A stretch of 64,000 bases of DNA from Beta vulgaris subsp. vulgaris (lineage: Eukaryota; Streptophyta; Magnoliopsida; Caryophyllales; Amaranthaceae): assembly GCF_026745355.1 (NCBI RefSeq), contig NC_079203.1:6545352-6609351 (forward strand). The letters run 5' to 3'. Below, piece by piece: positions 45,220 through 57,139 of this stretch. Numbering within the stretch: position 1 is the stretch's first letter; every line of letters begins with the position of its first letter. Below the pieces are notes generated by a model, which worked only from the letters and a program-made list of their open reading frames with translations, was not told where the DNA came from and did not search any database. The position numbers and the translations under genes were made by a program.

Positions 45220-45470
45220 ATCCCTCCATTCTATAGAGTTCTTCATACTTTTTATTTTAGTGTGTTTCTTAAAATTGTCTCCATTTCTACTTTTTTTTTA
45301 TAATTTAGTAAAGGTGTATTCCCTTTTTACACTATCTTACCCACATGTTAGATCTATATAATTCTACATTCTTTCATAACATTCACTCTCCTATTATGAT
45401 AAACAAAAAACGAATTACTCTCATACTTTATCTCCTATACATAAAAAAGATCTTTAAAAGATGGAGGGAA
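45220..45470. mobile_element. Stowaway-like MITE
   Basis: Termini ATCCCTCCATTCTATAGAG and GATGGAGGGAA are imperfect inverted repeats with flanking TA (45218-45219 and 45471-45472). 251 bp, non-coding. It lies between the solo LTR and the 3' end of NQR copy 1. Confidence 0.72.
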
Positions 45471-45748
45471 TAGTTAATCACAAAGTCTCTTGGTCTAAAG
45501 CAATCATCTAAGTTTGCATAGTCCTGACTAGAAGACAATTGGATATTGAATTGCATCTAGAGACTAGAAGGCATCCAATGAATTAACTCTCATGATACAA
45601 TGCATCACCATCATATGTTTACAGATGAGTTCAGTTGAATGAAGAAGAACACATTATGACTTCTAAATGCATCTAATTATGTCAATCTCAGTCCCCCATT
45701 TGCCATTTCATAAAGATTTCCCGTAATGAGGACATTTGAATTTGATGC

Positions 45749-48436
45749 TCAGCATTTGCCTTTGAGCCGTACTGTAAATGCCTGTAATGCTAGAAGAACT
45801 TTCTTTATCCTTTCTTCGGCTTCTGCATCAATCAAGTTACCGTCACTATCAAATTTGGCAGGTGGTTGAAATGCATTCAAGAAAAATTCCGGCTTGTTGA
45901 TGAAGTGAAGATCGAGATACACTCCAATTTGCCTCAAATGATACTGGGCTCGACCCCCACCAAAACCTCCTCCAGTACTTATAATTGCAGCAGCCTTATC
46001 TGCCCAAACATTTGGTGGTCGAGATGCCCAATCTACTGCATTCTTTAAAGGAGCTGGCAACAAGAGAAAAAGTTGCAGCAAAATCTTAAAATCAACAAGT
46101 GATAATTGCAGTACATTAGAATGGAGCCTGCCAAAACCTTCTAAATTTATTCCATGGCCAAACTATACTCAAGATCTATGACGGATCAACGAAGCATGGT
46201 AAAACCATGTTCTAAAGCTTTATTCCTTGGCGGAATAATACTCAGAATACATGACCAAGCCAAAGTAATCAGCAGTAGAGCAGGGGGCATCTCAGCAAGA
46301 TAATGTTGATTTGCTAGCTAACTAGAGCTTAGGACTTTAACTTTTTTTTTTCATCTTATTTTTTAGGGGAGGGGAAGAGGGGATTAATTGTTTTCACCCC
46401 TCCCCAAGAACTTGGAAAATTCAGCAGATGGTAACCGGACATGAATCAGAGATCATGATATCTACATAATTATGCATAAAATGTCGGTCCCTATGTCCTA
46501 TGAATCTCACTTACAGGATTTTCGAGTAAAGGATGAAATTTAATAAAAGATGCCACCATAAAAAAAAACGTTGATACTCATTTTGGGAAGTTCCACCTAT
46601 GGTAGGAGTTGAGAAAATTATATTAGGACAAAGTAAGTACGGGATTCGTATCTGGAAGCTTCACTCAAACAAAGTTTTACGATAAACAAGCACTACATAC
46701 TGGTTTTCAAATTATAAGTACCATTTGTACGGGGAACTAAATTTAGATGTAATCTTTGAACTTGTGGAACTGCTCACACTCAAAAGGTCATGAAGACAAT
46801 AAGATTAGTGTTTAAGTGACAGGATGTGGGCTCCTTGAGCAGCAGAATATGGGTCTGACAACTATACAACTAGATGAATTACCACGCAAGTATGAAACGA
46901 GTGGCAGAATATCCGTGAATGACTCCACGTATTACTCAGAGATACGATGTGTATGCCATTGAGGGCCTACGATTTACCACTGCACTTACACAGAAGGCAA
47001 ATGGCCGCCCAAAAAGTAGATAAAATGCTACATATGCAGTGAATTCATACAGATATTTTAAACTAATCAGACATGTTAGCCGCCAAAGCCTAAGTGGCTA
47101 AGCCTCAAATAAGTTATCCTGTCTTGCATCTTGCTAAAAGATCAGTGGTGGAATGTTGAAATCGAACTCAATGATTTTTGATTCTCCATTCAAAAGATCA
47201 CTTTAGCATCTTTGACCAAGGCACCATCATATTGGCATCAGTCATCACTACTTCACTAGTGATCCCCAAAATTTCTGCTCCACCCAATCAAGAATATTGT
47301 AAATCTAAATTTCCAATTATGTGACCATTATATTCACCCATTAGCTATTGTTGCTTTAATTGTTAAGCAGATTAACAAAAAAATGATTCGAAAGACAAAA
47401 ACAGACAAGCCAAATATGACATACATAATCCAAAACAACTGTGTTAAAATGGCCATCAGACAGTACTTCCTCACATCTTAATTTAGAATATGTTAAATTC
47501 CTCAACCATAAGCACTTGTCTGGATATGATAACAAAAGTGATGACTGATGATAACCACCCTTCCGTGACTATCAATCAGCTATAGAAATTCGAAAGCGCA
47601 AACCATAACAATTGTTATTAATCAAAATTGATTTTCAGGCATCACAACTTCTGCCAATTCACTAAAATTTCTCCGCGATTACTAATTCTTGCTGATCATA
47701 TTTGGATTCAATAAAAAAAATTTAGTAAATTTACCTCCTCTTATGTCGTTGTCACAATTGACTATAATCAAATTCAGATTTAAAAAAACCAACTCCACCA
47801 TATTTGCACTATTTTGAAAGATTAAGCAATCAAATGAGTATATAGAAGTATACATATATCTAAAATTATAATGTACTCCATTTTATTTCCTACTGCAACC
47901 CTAACACCACAATCATACTCTCAGAAGCAAGAAATTTCGCGAAAAAAAAACAGACATGCAATTAACCAGCAAATCATAACTTCAAAGTACCAATTATCAT
48001 AGATTCTTTAAAAACAAAAAGTGATAAAATCGTAGAAGCTAGGGAAATTGAAGAGATAACGTACGAGTGACAGAGTAATTGTACTCAGGAGAAGCAAAGA
48101 GAACACTATCAGCTTCTAGAATCTTCTGACGAAACGCTTCAACAACGGGTGGATAAGTACCTCCGACCTCGAGATCAGTGTTGATCATCGGCAATGGCGA
48201 AATATCAATGTACTCAATTTTCATACCTTCAATCGATTCCGAACATATCTTCATTGCTGAAGAAGAAATTGCAGCACTATAAATTACGATTTACATTATA
48301 GAATTGATTTTTGAGTTGTGACGAGAGGAGAGAGAAAATTACCTGATCGAAGGAGGCCTCTGTTGTAGGAATTCTTGCGAAGTGAGCCACAGAGAGCTGC
48401 GACATTGATCACTGGTTTTATTGTTGCTGCCTCCAT
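45749..48436 (-). CDS. NQR: NAD(P)H:quinone oxidoreductase, FMN-dependent (NQR), intact copy
   Basis: Three exons: 48343-48436, 48065-48256 and 45749-46053 (94, 192 and 305 nt), all GT-AG and in phase, giving 196 residues, the length of Arabidopsis NQR. It belongs to the flavodoxin-like FMN_red family. The FMN phosphate loop 'GSLRKNSYNRGL' is near residue 17, then 'IEYIDISPLPMINTDLE', 'ASPEYNYSV' and the glycine-rich 'STGGGFGGGRAQYHLRQIG', 'LDLHFINKPEFFLNAFQPP'. It is a soluble enzyme that reduces quinones by two electrons using NAD(P)H, protecting against semiquinone radicals. The 2.0-kb intron 2 has no recognised transposon. It is a tandem relative of the copy at 54760-56411. Confidence 0.94.
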
Positions 48437-48611
48437 TCCTATGATCCTATCTCTACCTTTTTTTTCTCTGCTCATTACGCTATGTTCTCTTTTGAGGGTA
48501 ATTAAATTAAATCATATCCAATTTTAACTTTTCAGTTTTTGCGCGTTTAGTTTATTGAGTTTGGACTCAAAATTGACTGGATTTTGGACTTTTTCAGGTC
48601 CGCATATCATA

Positions 48612-49466
48612 TTCATTTGCTAAACGTCGCTCTAGATTTTCCTACTAACGCTCTGTATTTTAGTATACAAATACATGAACTGTATTTCAATACTCTCACT
48701 CTCCCACTCTCCCACTCTCCCACTCTCCCACTACCACTCTCTTCACCCTCCCTCACTTCTCACTCTCTCTCCATCTCCACTCTCGTTAACTCTCTTACTC
48801 CATCTTTGTCATCAAGAAAGAGTATCAATCAAGTTCTCCGGCGATAAGAATTCCGGCAACACGGCGGCAGTGACTTTGGCGGCGGCGCACTTCCGGCCTC
48901 CGGCAAAACTTTCACGAACATCCAGGAGTGGCGGCAGCGAGTTTCGCGAGGCTCCAGTTTTTTCTAAATTTTTTTTAAGGAGGTGTCCACCATGGACGCC
49001 CCACCACCGGTGGAGGCGCCATGGCAGGCGCTCCACCACATGGTGAGGCGCCTGCCATGGGTGCCTCCGCCGGTGGTGGGGTGTCCATGGTGGACGTCCC
49101 CTTATTTTTTTTTAAAAAAGTTCACTGTATATTAAAAAAAAAACAGAGAGGGGGTGATGGTGGGGGTAAGCGGTGGTGGTGTGTCGGGTAGTAGTGCGGC
49201 GGTGGTGATGGCGCAGTGGTGGTTTTGCTGTGGTGGTGGTGCGGCGGTGGTTGTGCGGTGGCACCAGTGTTTAGTGGTGAGTCAAGAAGATGGGAGAGAA
49301 GAAGATGGGAGAGAAAGTGGAGGAAGAAGGGTAAAAAAGGGAGGAAGATGGGGGTGAGTCAAGGGGAGGGGAGAGAAAGAAATACAAGTATATAAATACG
49401 GTATAAAAATACCGTATTTAGGACGTTAATAGGAAATACTAGGGCGTTATTTAGCAAAGCCCTAAA
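48612..49466. mobile_element. Foldback-type DNA element upstream of NQR copy 1
   Basis: The outer ends are imperfect inverted repeats of about 60-70 bp: 'tttgctaaacgtcgctctag' on the left, while the right end complements to 'tttgctaaataacgccctag'. The interior is also mirrored: CT-rich on the left (48690-48800, with a CCCACTCT tandem run) and GA-rich on the right (49280-49380). A GC-rich hairpin sits in the middle. No transposase frame was found. The target duplication is not clear, so the family (MULE-like?) is uncertain. Confidence 0.6.
48957..49123. repeat. Long GC-rich hairpin
   Basis: The arms 48957-49035 and 49046-49123 pair almost throughout. Each includes 'gtccaccatggac', 'ccccaccaccgg' and 'ccatggcaggcgc' or their complements, with an A/T-rich base to the stem. 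The loop is about 10 nt. It is at the centre of the foldback element. Confidence 0.85.
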
Positions 49467-49847
49467 TTTAGAAAATTCAGACAAACATTTGTATCTCGAT
49501 TATAATGAAATACTAGAATTTTGGTCGGACGATTTCTCAGGTCAGTTAGAATTATTAAATATATTATTATTTATAAATTTTATGATTGATTCTATTAGTT
49601 TTTTGTAATATTATATCTAGTGCGAAATTTGAAAAATGGACATTATGACATGATAAGTTGCTCAAAATAAAAACTTCTAACGAATTGAGGATAAAAATAA
49701 TAATTTAAATGAAATCTGGATAAGTGAATGTTATTATTACATAAAAAAAAAGGTTACAAATAAAAAAGTTTGGCTATATGTTTTTATAATTATAAGAATT
49801 TATCATGTTTTACTTTGAAACATTAAGCATTGGAAATGTAATAATGG

Positions 49848-49912
49848 ATTAGTGGTTAAACTCTCACATTTCATTTTAAATGTCATGTGTTTGAATCCAA
49901 TAAGATTTCGCA
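49848..49912 (+). mobile_element. SINE-like sequence
   Basis: A box 'GGATTAGTGGTTAAACTC' and B box 'GTGTTTGAATCC' are spaced about 35 nt apart. The region between them resembles that in the minus-strand copy at 28995-29090. No target duplication was found. Confidence 0.45.
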
Positions 49913-50695
49913 TGTGTTTATATATATATATATATAAAGCTGAGTACATTTATCCTACATGTCAAGCTATTGTTCAATTTGCCAAATGTCATCACTACAC
50001 TTATCTTCATTTTTTCAGTGCCACGTGTAGTATGCATATGAACATTTGCTGAGATTTGACAACATATATCTATAGATATAAAATGAATCAATTACAATCA
50101 TATAAATTTGGCAAGTTTTACCTCATTGCTTTAATTACGTCACCCGGTTAAATTAAATTAATTATTTTGATTCAAAATTTGAAATTCGTGGGTAATTTTC
50201 AGACCATAATTAGCCATGACTTTTGCTGTCAAAAAATAGTAAAGAATATTCATTAGATATAGTGAGATTTGATTTGTCTATATAATATTTATACTAAGAA
50301 TATTTAAACCATAACTAAATTTTCAAACTAAATCCAAAAGATCAATACAAATTAGCATGCCAACATTAAATCATTTGCTCCTAGATCGAAACAAAATCAC
50401 CATTATGAAACCAAACTCAAAGGGTAAAACAAAGGAACTTACAAGATTGAGAGAACTGAAGGGAGAGAAAGTGAAAGATATTACGGTTCATCAAACAAGT
50501 CAAATCAAAATAAAGAAGAGAGAGTGAAACTTTGAAGTGAGAGGGTGATGGGTGTTGCGTTAGTGACAGTGCTTATAATCAAGAAATGGGGATAATTGAG
50601 ACCATACAAGAAGATGAGGAAATAGATAGGTTTGATTTGGTAACTTTGGTTTACCATAATTTTGTATACTTTAATCAAGAAATGAAGCTATATTA

Positions 50696-51047
50696 TTCCC
50701 TCCGTCTCAAAATATAGTTCACATTTTCATTTTAGTTGTCCCAAAATAGAGTTTCCATTTTCATATTTAGTTCCACATTTTTCCGTAATTTGTCTAGAAA
50801 AATCGTGTCCCATCACTCATTTGCTTCTTGAATTTTGTTTTTCTTTTTCTCTTTGTATTCGACCAAGATGTTATAATTAATGCTCTTTCACCAATTATTT
50901 TTCATTCTCTCTCCTAATTAAAATTATTTTTTCTCAGACAACACTTATTTAAATAAATAAATAATCTTTATTATCACTCTGAGATTATACTTACATAAAT
51001 TACTATGAAAAAAAGGAAATGAGAACTATATTTTGGAATGGAGGGAG
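50696..51047. mobile_element. Stowaway MITE sharing the MLE termini
   Basis: Its left end TTCCCTCCGTCTCAAAATAT and the complement of its right end CTCCCTCCATTCCAAAATAT match the termini of the mariner-like element at 32658-37466. It also has the same second sub-terminal 'gtcccaaaata.ag' block about 45 bp in. TA flanks it at 50694-50695 and 51048-51049. 352 bp, non-coding. Confidence 0.9.
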
Positions 51048-51304
51048 TATTACCTTATGGTAACAGTGTATGAGCTACCAAATGAAAATTAACAAAGTTT
51101 CTTCTAAAACGCCAATAAAAAGAAAAGGAAGTCATTGTCATGCATGTCAACAATACTTTCTAAATAAAATTCAAGGGTTTCCTCCAAGCTAAGATAGATA
51201 TTAGGAAAAGAGTAATAAACTTTGTTTGTTGGATTAGACAACCATTATTGCTAATTAGTGTCCACAGCCTCGAAGATGAAATTGGGATTCTTATTGTATA
51301 TGAT

Positions 51305-54300
51305 AAACTTTGTCATGTTATATAATTTCTGATTTAATTATTAGCTCTGTATGTTACATGTATTGTTATGTTTGCTTTATTTTATTTTTTAATAATATAG
51401 ATTGATTAGTCGTGCATTATAGATAATCATATCATACAAAAAATAAAAATATGTAATAAGATAGTTTAATAAGAGAGAGGGGTTGAGCGAGACTGCCACA
51501 AGCAAGGAGTGAAAGTTGTTGCGTGATTGAGTGCCAGTAGTGGCGCATCGTGTTTTTATATGAGCCTCTGAATGAAACAATGGGCAGAACACAAGCTTCT
51601 TAGCTTCATTCAACTTTTTTTGTTTAAAAAAAGTTTTTTTTTTTGCTAAGCAAATAATTATATTAATTAGAGTAAACAGTTACAACCTAAAATCAACTAA
51701 GAGGAAGCGAAACCAAATTATATTAATTAGAGCAAACAGTTACAACCTAAAACCAACTAAGAGGAAGCAAACCTTGGTTTGCTTCCTCTTAGTTGATTTT
51801 AGGTTGTATTGTTTGCTCTAATTAATATAATTACTTGCTTAGCAAAAAAAAAAAAAAAATCGGTTGGTCACATGTTTTTATCATGACATTAGCTACATCA
51901 ATCACTGGACATACAGATCATAAGTCGGTTTTTTAAAATTTATTTTTAATACACTATATGATTATAAAAACTTGAAATCAATAATACTATTCAGATCATG
52001 ATTTTAGGAGAAACATTCTAAAATCTTAAATTTATAAACAAAGTACTCCCCGCATTTTAATGTGTTTTTGTTTCATTTACGTATTTATAAATGTATATAT
52101 CACGATTATAAGATTTTTAAAGTTTAAAATGTTGTAACAAAGAATTTTTATATATATTAAATAGTATAATTTTATATTTTATATTCTTTTAATCTTAAAT
52201 AGATGGTATCTAACAATTACGGATTTAATATATTTCGAATAAAAACAACTACTTAATATACAAAATAATTATCTTACATTATACACGGCTCCACGCTAAA
52301 TCATTTCTACATAATTAACTTTGTCATGTTATATAATTTCTGATTTAATTATTAGCTTTGTTACATGTATTGTTATGTTTGCTTTATTTTATTTTTTAAT
52401 AATATAGATTGATCAGTCGTGCATTATAGATAATCATATCATACAAAAAAAAAAATATGTAATAAGATAGTTTAATAAGAGAGAGGGGTTAAGCGAGACT
52501 GCCACAAGCAAGGAGTGAAAGTTGTTGCGTGATTGAGTGCCAGTAGTGGCGCATTGTGACATTATATGAGCATCTGAATGAAACAATGGGCAGAACACAA
52601 GCTTCTTAGCTTCATTCAACTTTTTTTGTTTAAAAAAAGTTTTTTTTTGGCTAAGCAAATAATTATATTAATTAGAGTAAACAGTTACAACCTAAAATCA
52701 ACTAAGAGGAAGCGAAACCAAATTATATTAATTAGAGCTAACAATTACAACCTAAAACCAACTAAGAGGAAGTGAACCTTGGTTTGCTTCCTCTTAGTTG
52801 GTTTTAGGTTGTATTGTTTGCTCTAATTAATATAATTACTTGCTTTGCTAGCAAAAAAAATAAAAAGTCGGTTGGTCACATGTTTTTATCATGACATTAG
52901 CTACATCAATCACTGGACATACGGGTCATAAGTCGGTTTTTTAAAATTTATTTTTAATACATGATATGATTATAAAAACTTGAAATCAATAACTACTATT
53001 CAGATCATGATTTTAGGAGAAACATGCTAAAATCTTAAATTTATAAACAAAGTACTCCCCCGCATTTTAATGTGTTTTTTGTTTCATTTAGGTATTTATA
53101 AATGTATATATCACGATTATAAGATTTTTAAAGTTTAAAATGTTGTAACAAAGAATTTATATATATATATTAAATAGTATAATTTTATATTTTATATTCT
53201 TTTAATCTTAAATAGATGGTATCTAACAATTACGGATTTAATATATTTTGAATAAAAACAATTACTTAATATACAAAATAATTATCGTACATTATACACG
53301 GCTCCACGCTAAATCATTTCTACATAATTAACTTTGTCATGTTATATAATTTCTGATTTAATTATTAGCTCTGTTACATGTATTGTTATGTTTGCTTTAT
53401 TTTATTTTTTAATAATATAGATTCATCAGTCGTGCATTATAGATAATCATATCATACAAAAAATAAAAATATGTAATAAGATAGTTTAATAAGAGAGAGG
53501 GGTTGAGTGAGACTGCCACAAGCAAGGAGTGAAAGTTGTTGCGTGATTGAGTGCCAGTAGTGGCGCATTGTGTTTTTATATGAGCCTCTGAATGAAACAA
53601 TGGGCAGAACACAAGCTTCTTCATTCAACTTTTTTTGTTTAAAAAAAGTTTTTTTTTTGCTAAGCAAATAATTATATTAATTAGAGTAAACAATTACAAC
53701 CTAAAATCAACTAAGAGGAAGCGAAACCAAATTATATTAATTAGAGCAAACAGTTACAACCTAAAACCAACTAAGAGGAAGTGAACCTTGGTTTGCTTCC
53801 TCTTAGTTGGTTTTAGGGTGTATTGTTTGCTCTAATTAATATAATTACTTGCTTAGCAAAAAAAAAAAAAAGTCGGTAGGTCACATGTTTTTATCATGAC
53901 ATTAGCTACATCAATCACTGGACATACATATCATAAGTCGGTTTTTTAAAATTTATTTTTAATACATGATATGATTATAAAAACTTGAAATCAATAACTA
54001 CTATTCAGATCATGATTTTAGGAGAAACATTCTAAAATCTTAAATTTATAAACAAAGTACTCACCCGATTTTAATGTGTTTTTTGTTTCATTTACGTATT
54101 TATAAATGTATATATCACGATTATAAGATTTTTAAAGTTTAAAATGTTGTAACAAAGAATTTATATATATATCAAATAGTATAATTTTATATTTTATATT
54201 CGATCTTTTAATCTTAAATAGATGGTATCTAACCATTACGGATTTAATATATTTCGAATAAAAACAACTACTTAATATACAAAATAATTATCGTACATTA

Positions 54301-54324
54301 TACACGCTAAATCATTTCTACATA
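51305..54324. repeat. Three tandem copies of a 1.01-kb unit
   Basis: Units start at 'aactttgtcatgttatataa' at about 51305, 52317 and 53329 and end 'taaatcatttctacata' (last at 54324). Spacing is about 1,012 bp, and the copies are very similar by eye. Each unit holds a short GC-richer block (agcgagactgccacaagcaa), a hairpin region and an AT-rich remainder. The apparent 70-codon minus-strand frames are conserved only because the units are. Confidence 0.93.
51640..51850. repeat. Foldback hairpin with doubled left arm, unit 1 (also 52647-52858 and 53655-53865)
   Basis: Outer ends TTTTTTGCTAAGCAA and TTGCTTAGCAAAAAA are inverted. Inside, a 60-bp left arm occurs twice (51654-51713 and 51714-51774) and the matching right arm once (51775-51835), centred on GCAAACCTTGGTTTGC. 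The same structure recurs in units 2 and 3. It resembles a MITE with an internal arm duplication that was later amplified with the 1.01-kb unit. Confidence 0.85.
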
Positions 54325-54427
54325 AAACTTCCCGTGCATTTTTAAATAAAAATGAGATGACTTATTTAACTACTACTAAATTGTAGCATAGAGAAAACCC
54401 GGAGCATCGCCCGGGCCCATATACTAG

Positions 54428-54759
54428 TTTTTTCTTATAAATTAAGGTCAAAATTTGATAGTCTTCTCTTCACTTCTATTTATACTTTTATAGTGTGTGG
54501 ATCGATGAGAGACTAAATATAGTCTTCTTTCCATGAATAAATAATTAGGTAAGCAAGACATTAAAATGATAAGAAAATGCATCAAATAATTTATTCTCAA
54601 GCTAAAATACATCATCATAGTTCATAAGTTGTAACCTTCCAAATGAGTTCAACTATATGATAAAAAGTTAAAAACCACAACAGATCACGCACTCATTCAA
54701 ATGCAACCAATTAGGTAAATTGCATAAACATCTCTTTTTTGGAATTAGTTTTAACTTGT
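54428..54759. other. 3' flank of NQR copy 2, no feature seen
   Basis: AT-rich sequence between the Helitron-like end and the stop codon of NQR copy 2. It probably includes its 3' untranslated region. Confidence 0.5.
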
Positions 54760-55328
54760 TTAGTTCTTGTCTTTCAACCGTATAGTGAACTTTTGCAATG
54801 CTAAAAGAACATTCTTTATCCTTTCTTCAGCTTCTGCATCAATTAGATTACCCTCACTATCAAACTTAGCAGGAGGTTGAAAAGCATTCAAGACGAACAT
54901 GGGCTTGTTGATAAAGTGAAGATCCAGAAATACTCCAACTTGCCGAAGATGAAATTGGGATAACCCACCTCCAAACAAACCTCCAGTACTAAGAATTGCA
55001 GCAGGCTTATCAGCCCAAGCATTTGGTTGTCTAGATGCCCAATCTAGTGCATTTTTTAATGGAGCTGACAACAACAACAAAAGACTAATTACAAATTCTC
55101 TACTTTAGCATCAAATACAATAAGTGAAAACTGCACTAAGTTTTACGAGTCTAGTTGGGTAAATATAAGGTGAACTGAACATGCATGACCTAAAAACACG
55201 TTTCATAAAACATACCTTCGCTTCATAACCAATTATTAACCATAGAGACTAATAATTTGCTAATATTATTGTGGTTGCTTCACATGAAAAACAAAAGCAT
55301 ACAAAGTAATGGTTTTCAAGCGTAAATT

Positions 55329-55801
55329 AGATGGTAGACACGAGTCTACCATTTAAATGGTGTGCACCATTCAACATAATGAACAAAACAACTTCATCAA
55401 TTAACAAACTAAGCAAAAGAACAACACACGAGACTCAATGAACATTTAAATAACCAAGGATGTCTTGGCCTAGTGGTTAAGATTGAGGTGATGTGAACGA
55501 TAGGTCACAGGTTCGAAACTCCCTTCTCCTTATTTGTATTGCATTCGTGGCTCATATGGATAAAAAAAATGAACATCTATATCAACAATGAACAACAAGA
55601 AAAAAAGATGAACACAATGAACAAAGAAATATATGCAATAAACAAACTAAGAAACATAAAGATAAATGTTAACAAAGGAGAATCGTCAAGATTGATGTTC
55701 AGTGAAGAACAGTTGATGTACATTAGTTTCACGCGTTTTATGTTTTTTGGGCTGCGTTTTGGCGCATGTCTACCATTCTAGCAAATGGTAGACACGAATC
55801 C
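55329..55801. mobile_element. Foldback-like insert in intron 2 of NQR copy 2
   Basis: The ends carry inverted versions of 'tagatggtagacacgagtct' and 'ctaccatttaaatggt', and the right end (about 55760-55801) complements them imperfectly. The SINE at 55452-55567 lies inside. No duplication was identified. Confidence 0.5.
55452..55567 (+). mobile_element. tRNA-derived SINE
   Basis: A box (TTGGCCTAGTGGTTAAG, about 55465) and B box (AGGTTCGAAACTCC, about 55509) are strong matches to the pol III consensus. It ends in an A-run (gataaaaaaa). Flanking 15-bp repeats (55437-55451 and 55568-55582) match at 13 of 15 positions. Confidence 0.78.
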
Positions 55802-56460
55802 ACCATCTACCAATTGGTTTCCGAGAGGTGAAAAACTGTATAATTCGGATGACAAACGCTTGAAGAAGTTATTTCCTAATTTATCTCTTTTGAAATAAGT
55901 GAAACACTACTCTTAAAAAGCTCGAGTGAAAGACTTATTTCAGAACATAGGAAGTTAACATTTCCTAGTTCCTACAAAGTTGTTTAAGCAAAGAAGCACT
56001 AAAATTTGCTATGGAAAAGAGAAGAAAACATACGAGCGAAAGAGTGATTGTACTCAGGAGAAGCAAACAGAACACTATCAGCTCCAAGAATCTTCTGACG
56101 AGTGACGAAACGCTTCAACAACAGGGGGAAAACTGCCGTTCTCCTCAAGATCAGTGTTTATCATTGGCAATGGCGAAATATCAACGTAATCAATCTTCAT
56201 ACCTTCAATCGATTCCGAGCATATCTTCATAGCTGATTCAAGATATCACCAGTAAATGTAATCATCTTCAGATTACACTAGTAATCTTGCATAGAAAATT
56301 GAGATGTAAAAAAGAACCTGATCGAAGAAGGCCTCTGTTGTAGGAACCTTTACGAAGCGAGCCGCAAATGGCGGCTACATTGATCACCGGCTTCACTGCT
56401 GTTGCTGCCATTATTGTCTTTCTCACTTACCTTGTATTTTTCATTGCAGAAGTTGGTCAG

Positions 56461-56468
56461 TATATATA
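56461..56468 (-). promoter_or_regulatory. TATA box of NQR copy 2
   Basis: On the minus strand CTATATATA lies 50 bp upstream of the ATG at 56411, leaving room for a leader of about 20 nt. The spacing fits a plant core promoter. Confidence 0.6.
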
Positions 56469-56469
56469 G

Positions 56470-57139
56470 GGAAGCAGAGAGTTGTAAGAGGGAATGTTAG
56501 CGGGAAATGATAAGTTAAAAGAAGAATAGTATGAAGGTGGGGTTCTTTGTTTCCAAGTTGCACCTACTCTATTTTTTTCATTATACTTGAAAATAATTGA
56601 AAGATTTTGCTTTCAGCATTGTAGTGATTGTACTAGTTTATAGCTAAATTGTAGTTTTGGGAATAATTTAGTTCAGAGAAGGAACAATGGTGGGGTGTGT
56701 TTGAATTCAACTACTCAACCTATAGTATAATTTGTGATGCAATAAGTGTACCTTTTTTGGTCTCAAATGGTAGTCCTGTCATAATTTAGTTTAAGGTTCC
56801 AAGTACCACATAATCTAGTCTAATTATCAATGGTCTTCATCTTGAAATTTACTACTCATCTTGGAGGTTGGATTGACATCGTATTGTTGGAGTTCAAAAT
56901 AGACTCCAACATAGGTATCACAATAATTTTATAGGTTTGAGTATCAAAGTAAATATAAATATAAGATAACGTTGGTATGAAAATAATCAGTATGATACTA
57001 ATATCAACGTAACTTTTACTTGATATGAAAATGATTAACTTTGATACTAAAATTACACTTTGATATCTCCGACTTATAAAATTACTAAAATACTCTTATT
57101 GGAATCCAAAATGAATTCAAGGGGTGAGACGCCAAGAGT
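56470..57139. other. Upstream of NQR copy 2, no gene seen
   Basis: AT-rich with no supported frame. Weak internal repeats occur around 56920-57070 (atcaaagt...atgaaaat). Confidence 0.4.

Larger units (their letters stand above)
49918..54427 (+). mobile_element. Possible 4.5-kb Helitron enclosing the 1.01-kb tandem repeats
   Basis: The right end is Helitron-like: a CCCGG-agcat-CGCCCGGG stem at about 54399-54416, then CCATATACTAG before T (54428). The left candidate (tatatatata then aaagctgagtac at about 49918-49952) resembles plant Helitron starts but lacks a clean TC. No Rep/helicase frame is present. The right end is well supported and the left end is a guess. Confidence 0.42.
54760..56411 (-). 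pseudogene. NAD(P)H:quinone oxidoreductase copy 2, frameshifted
   Basis: It has the same three-exon layout as copy 1: 56318-56411 (94 nt), 56034-56232 (199 nt) and 54760-55064 (305 nt). Exon 2 is 7 nt longer because CACTCGT is duplicated near 56099-56110. This shifts the frame and brings stops before the FMN-binding 'ASPEYN' region. Exon 3 is open (DWASRQPNAWADKPAAILST...) but differs from copy 1 in the glycine loop (GGLFGGGLSQ instead of GGGFGGGRAQ). Splice sites and a TATA box are kept, so the loss may be recent or a local sequence error. Confidence 0.88.

Noticed and set aside
51389..53667. A small protein (about 70 residues) conserved in three copies
   Set aside because: The three copies sit in identical DNA repeats. 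Conservation equals that of the surrounding non-coding DNA, and one unit has a different start and end.
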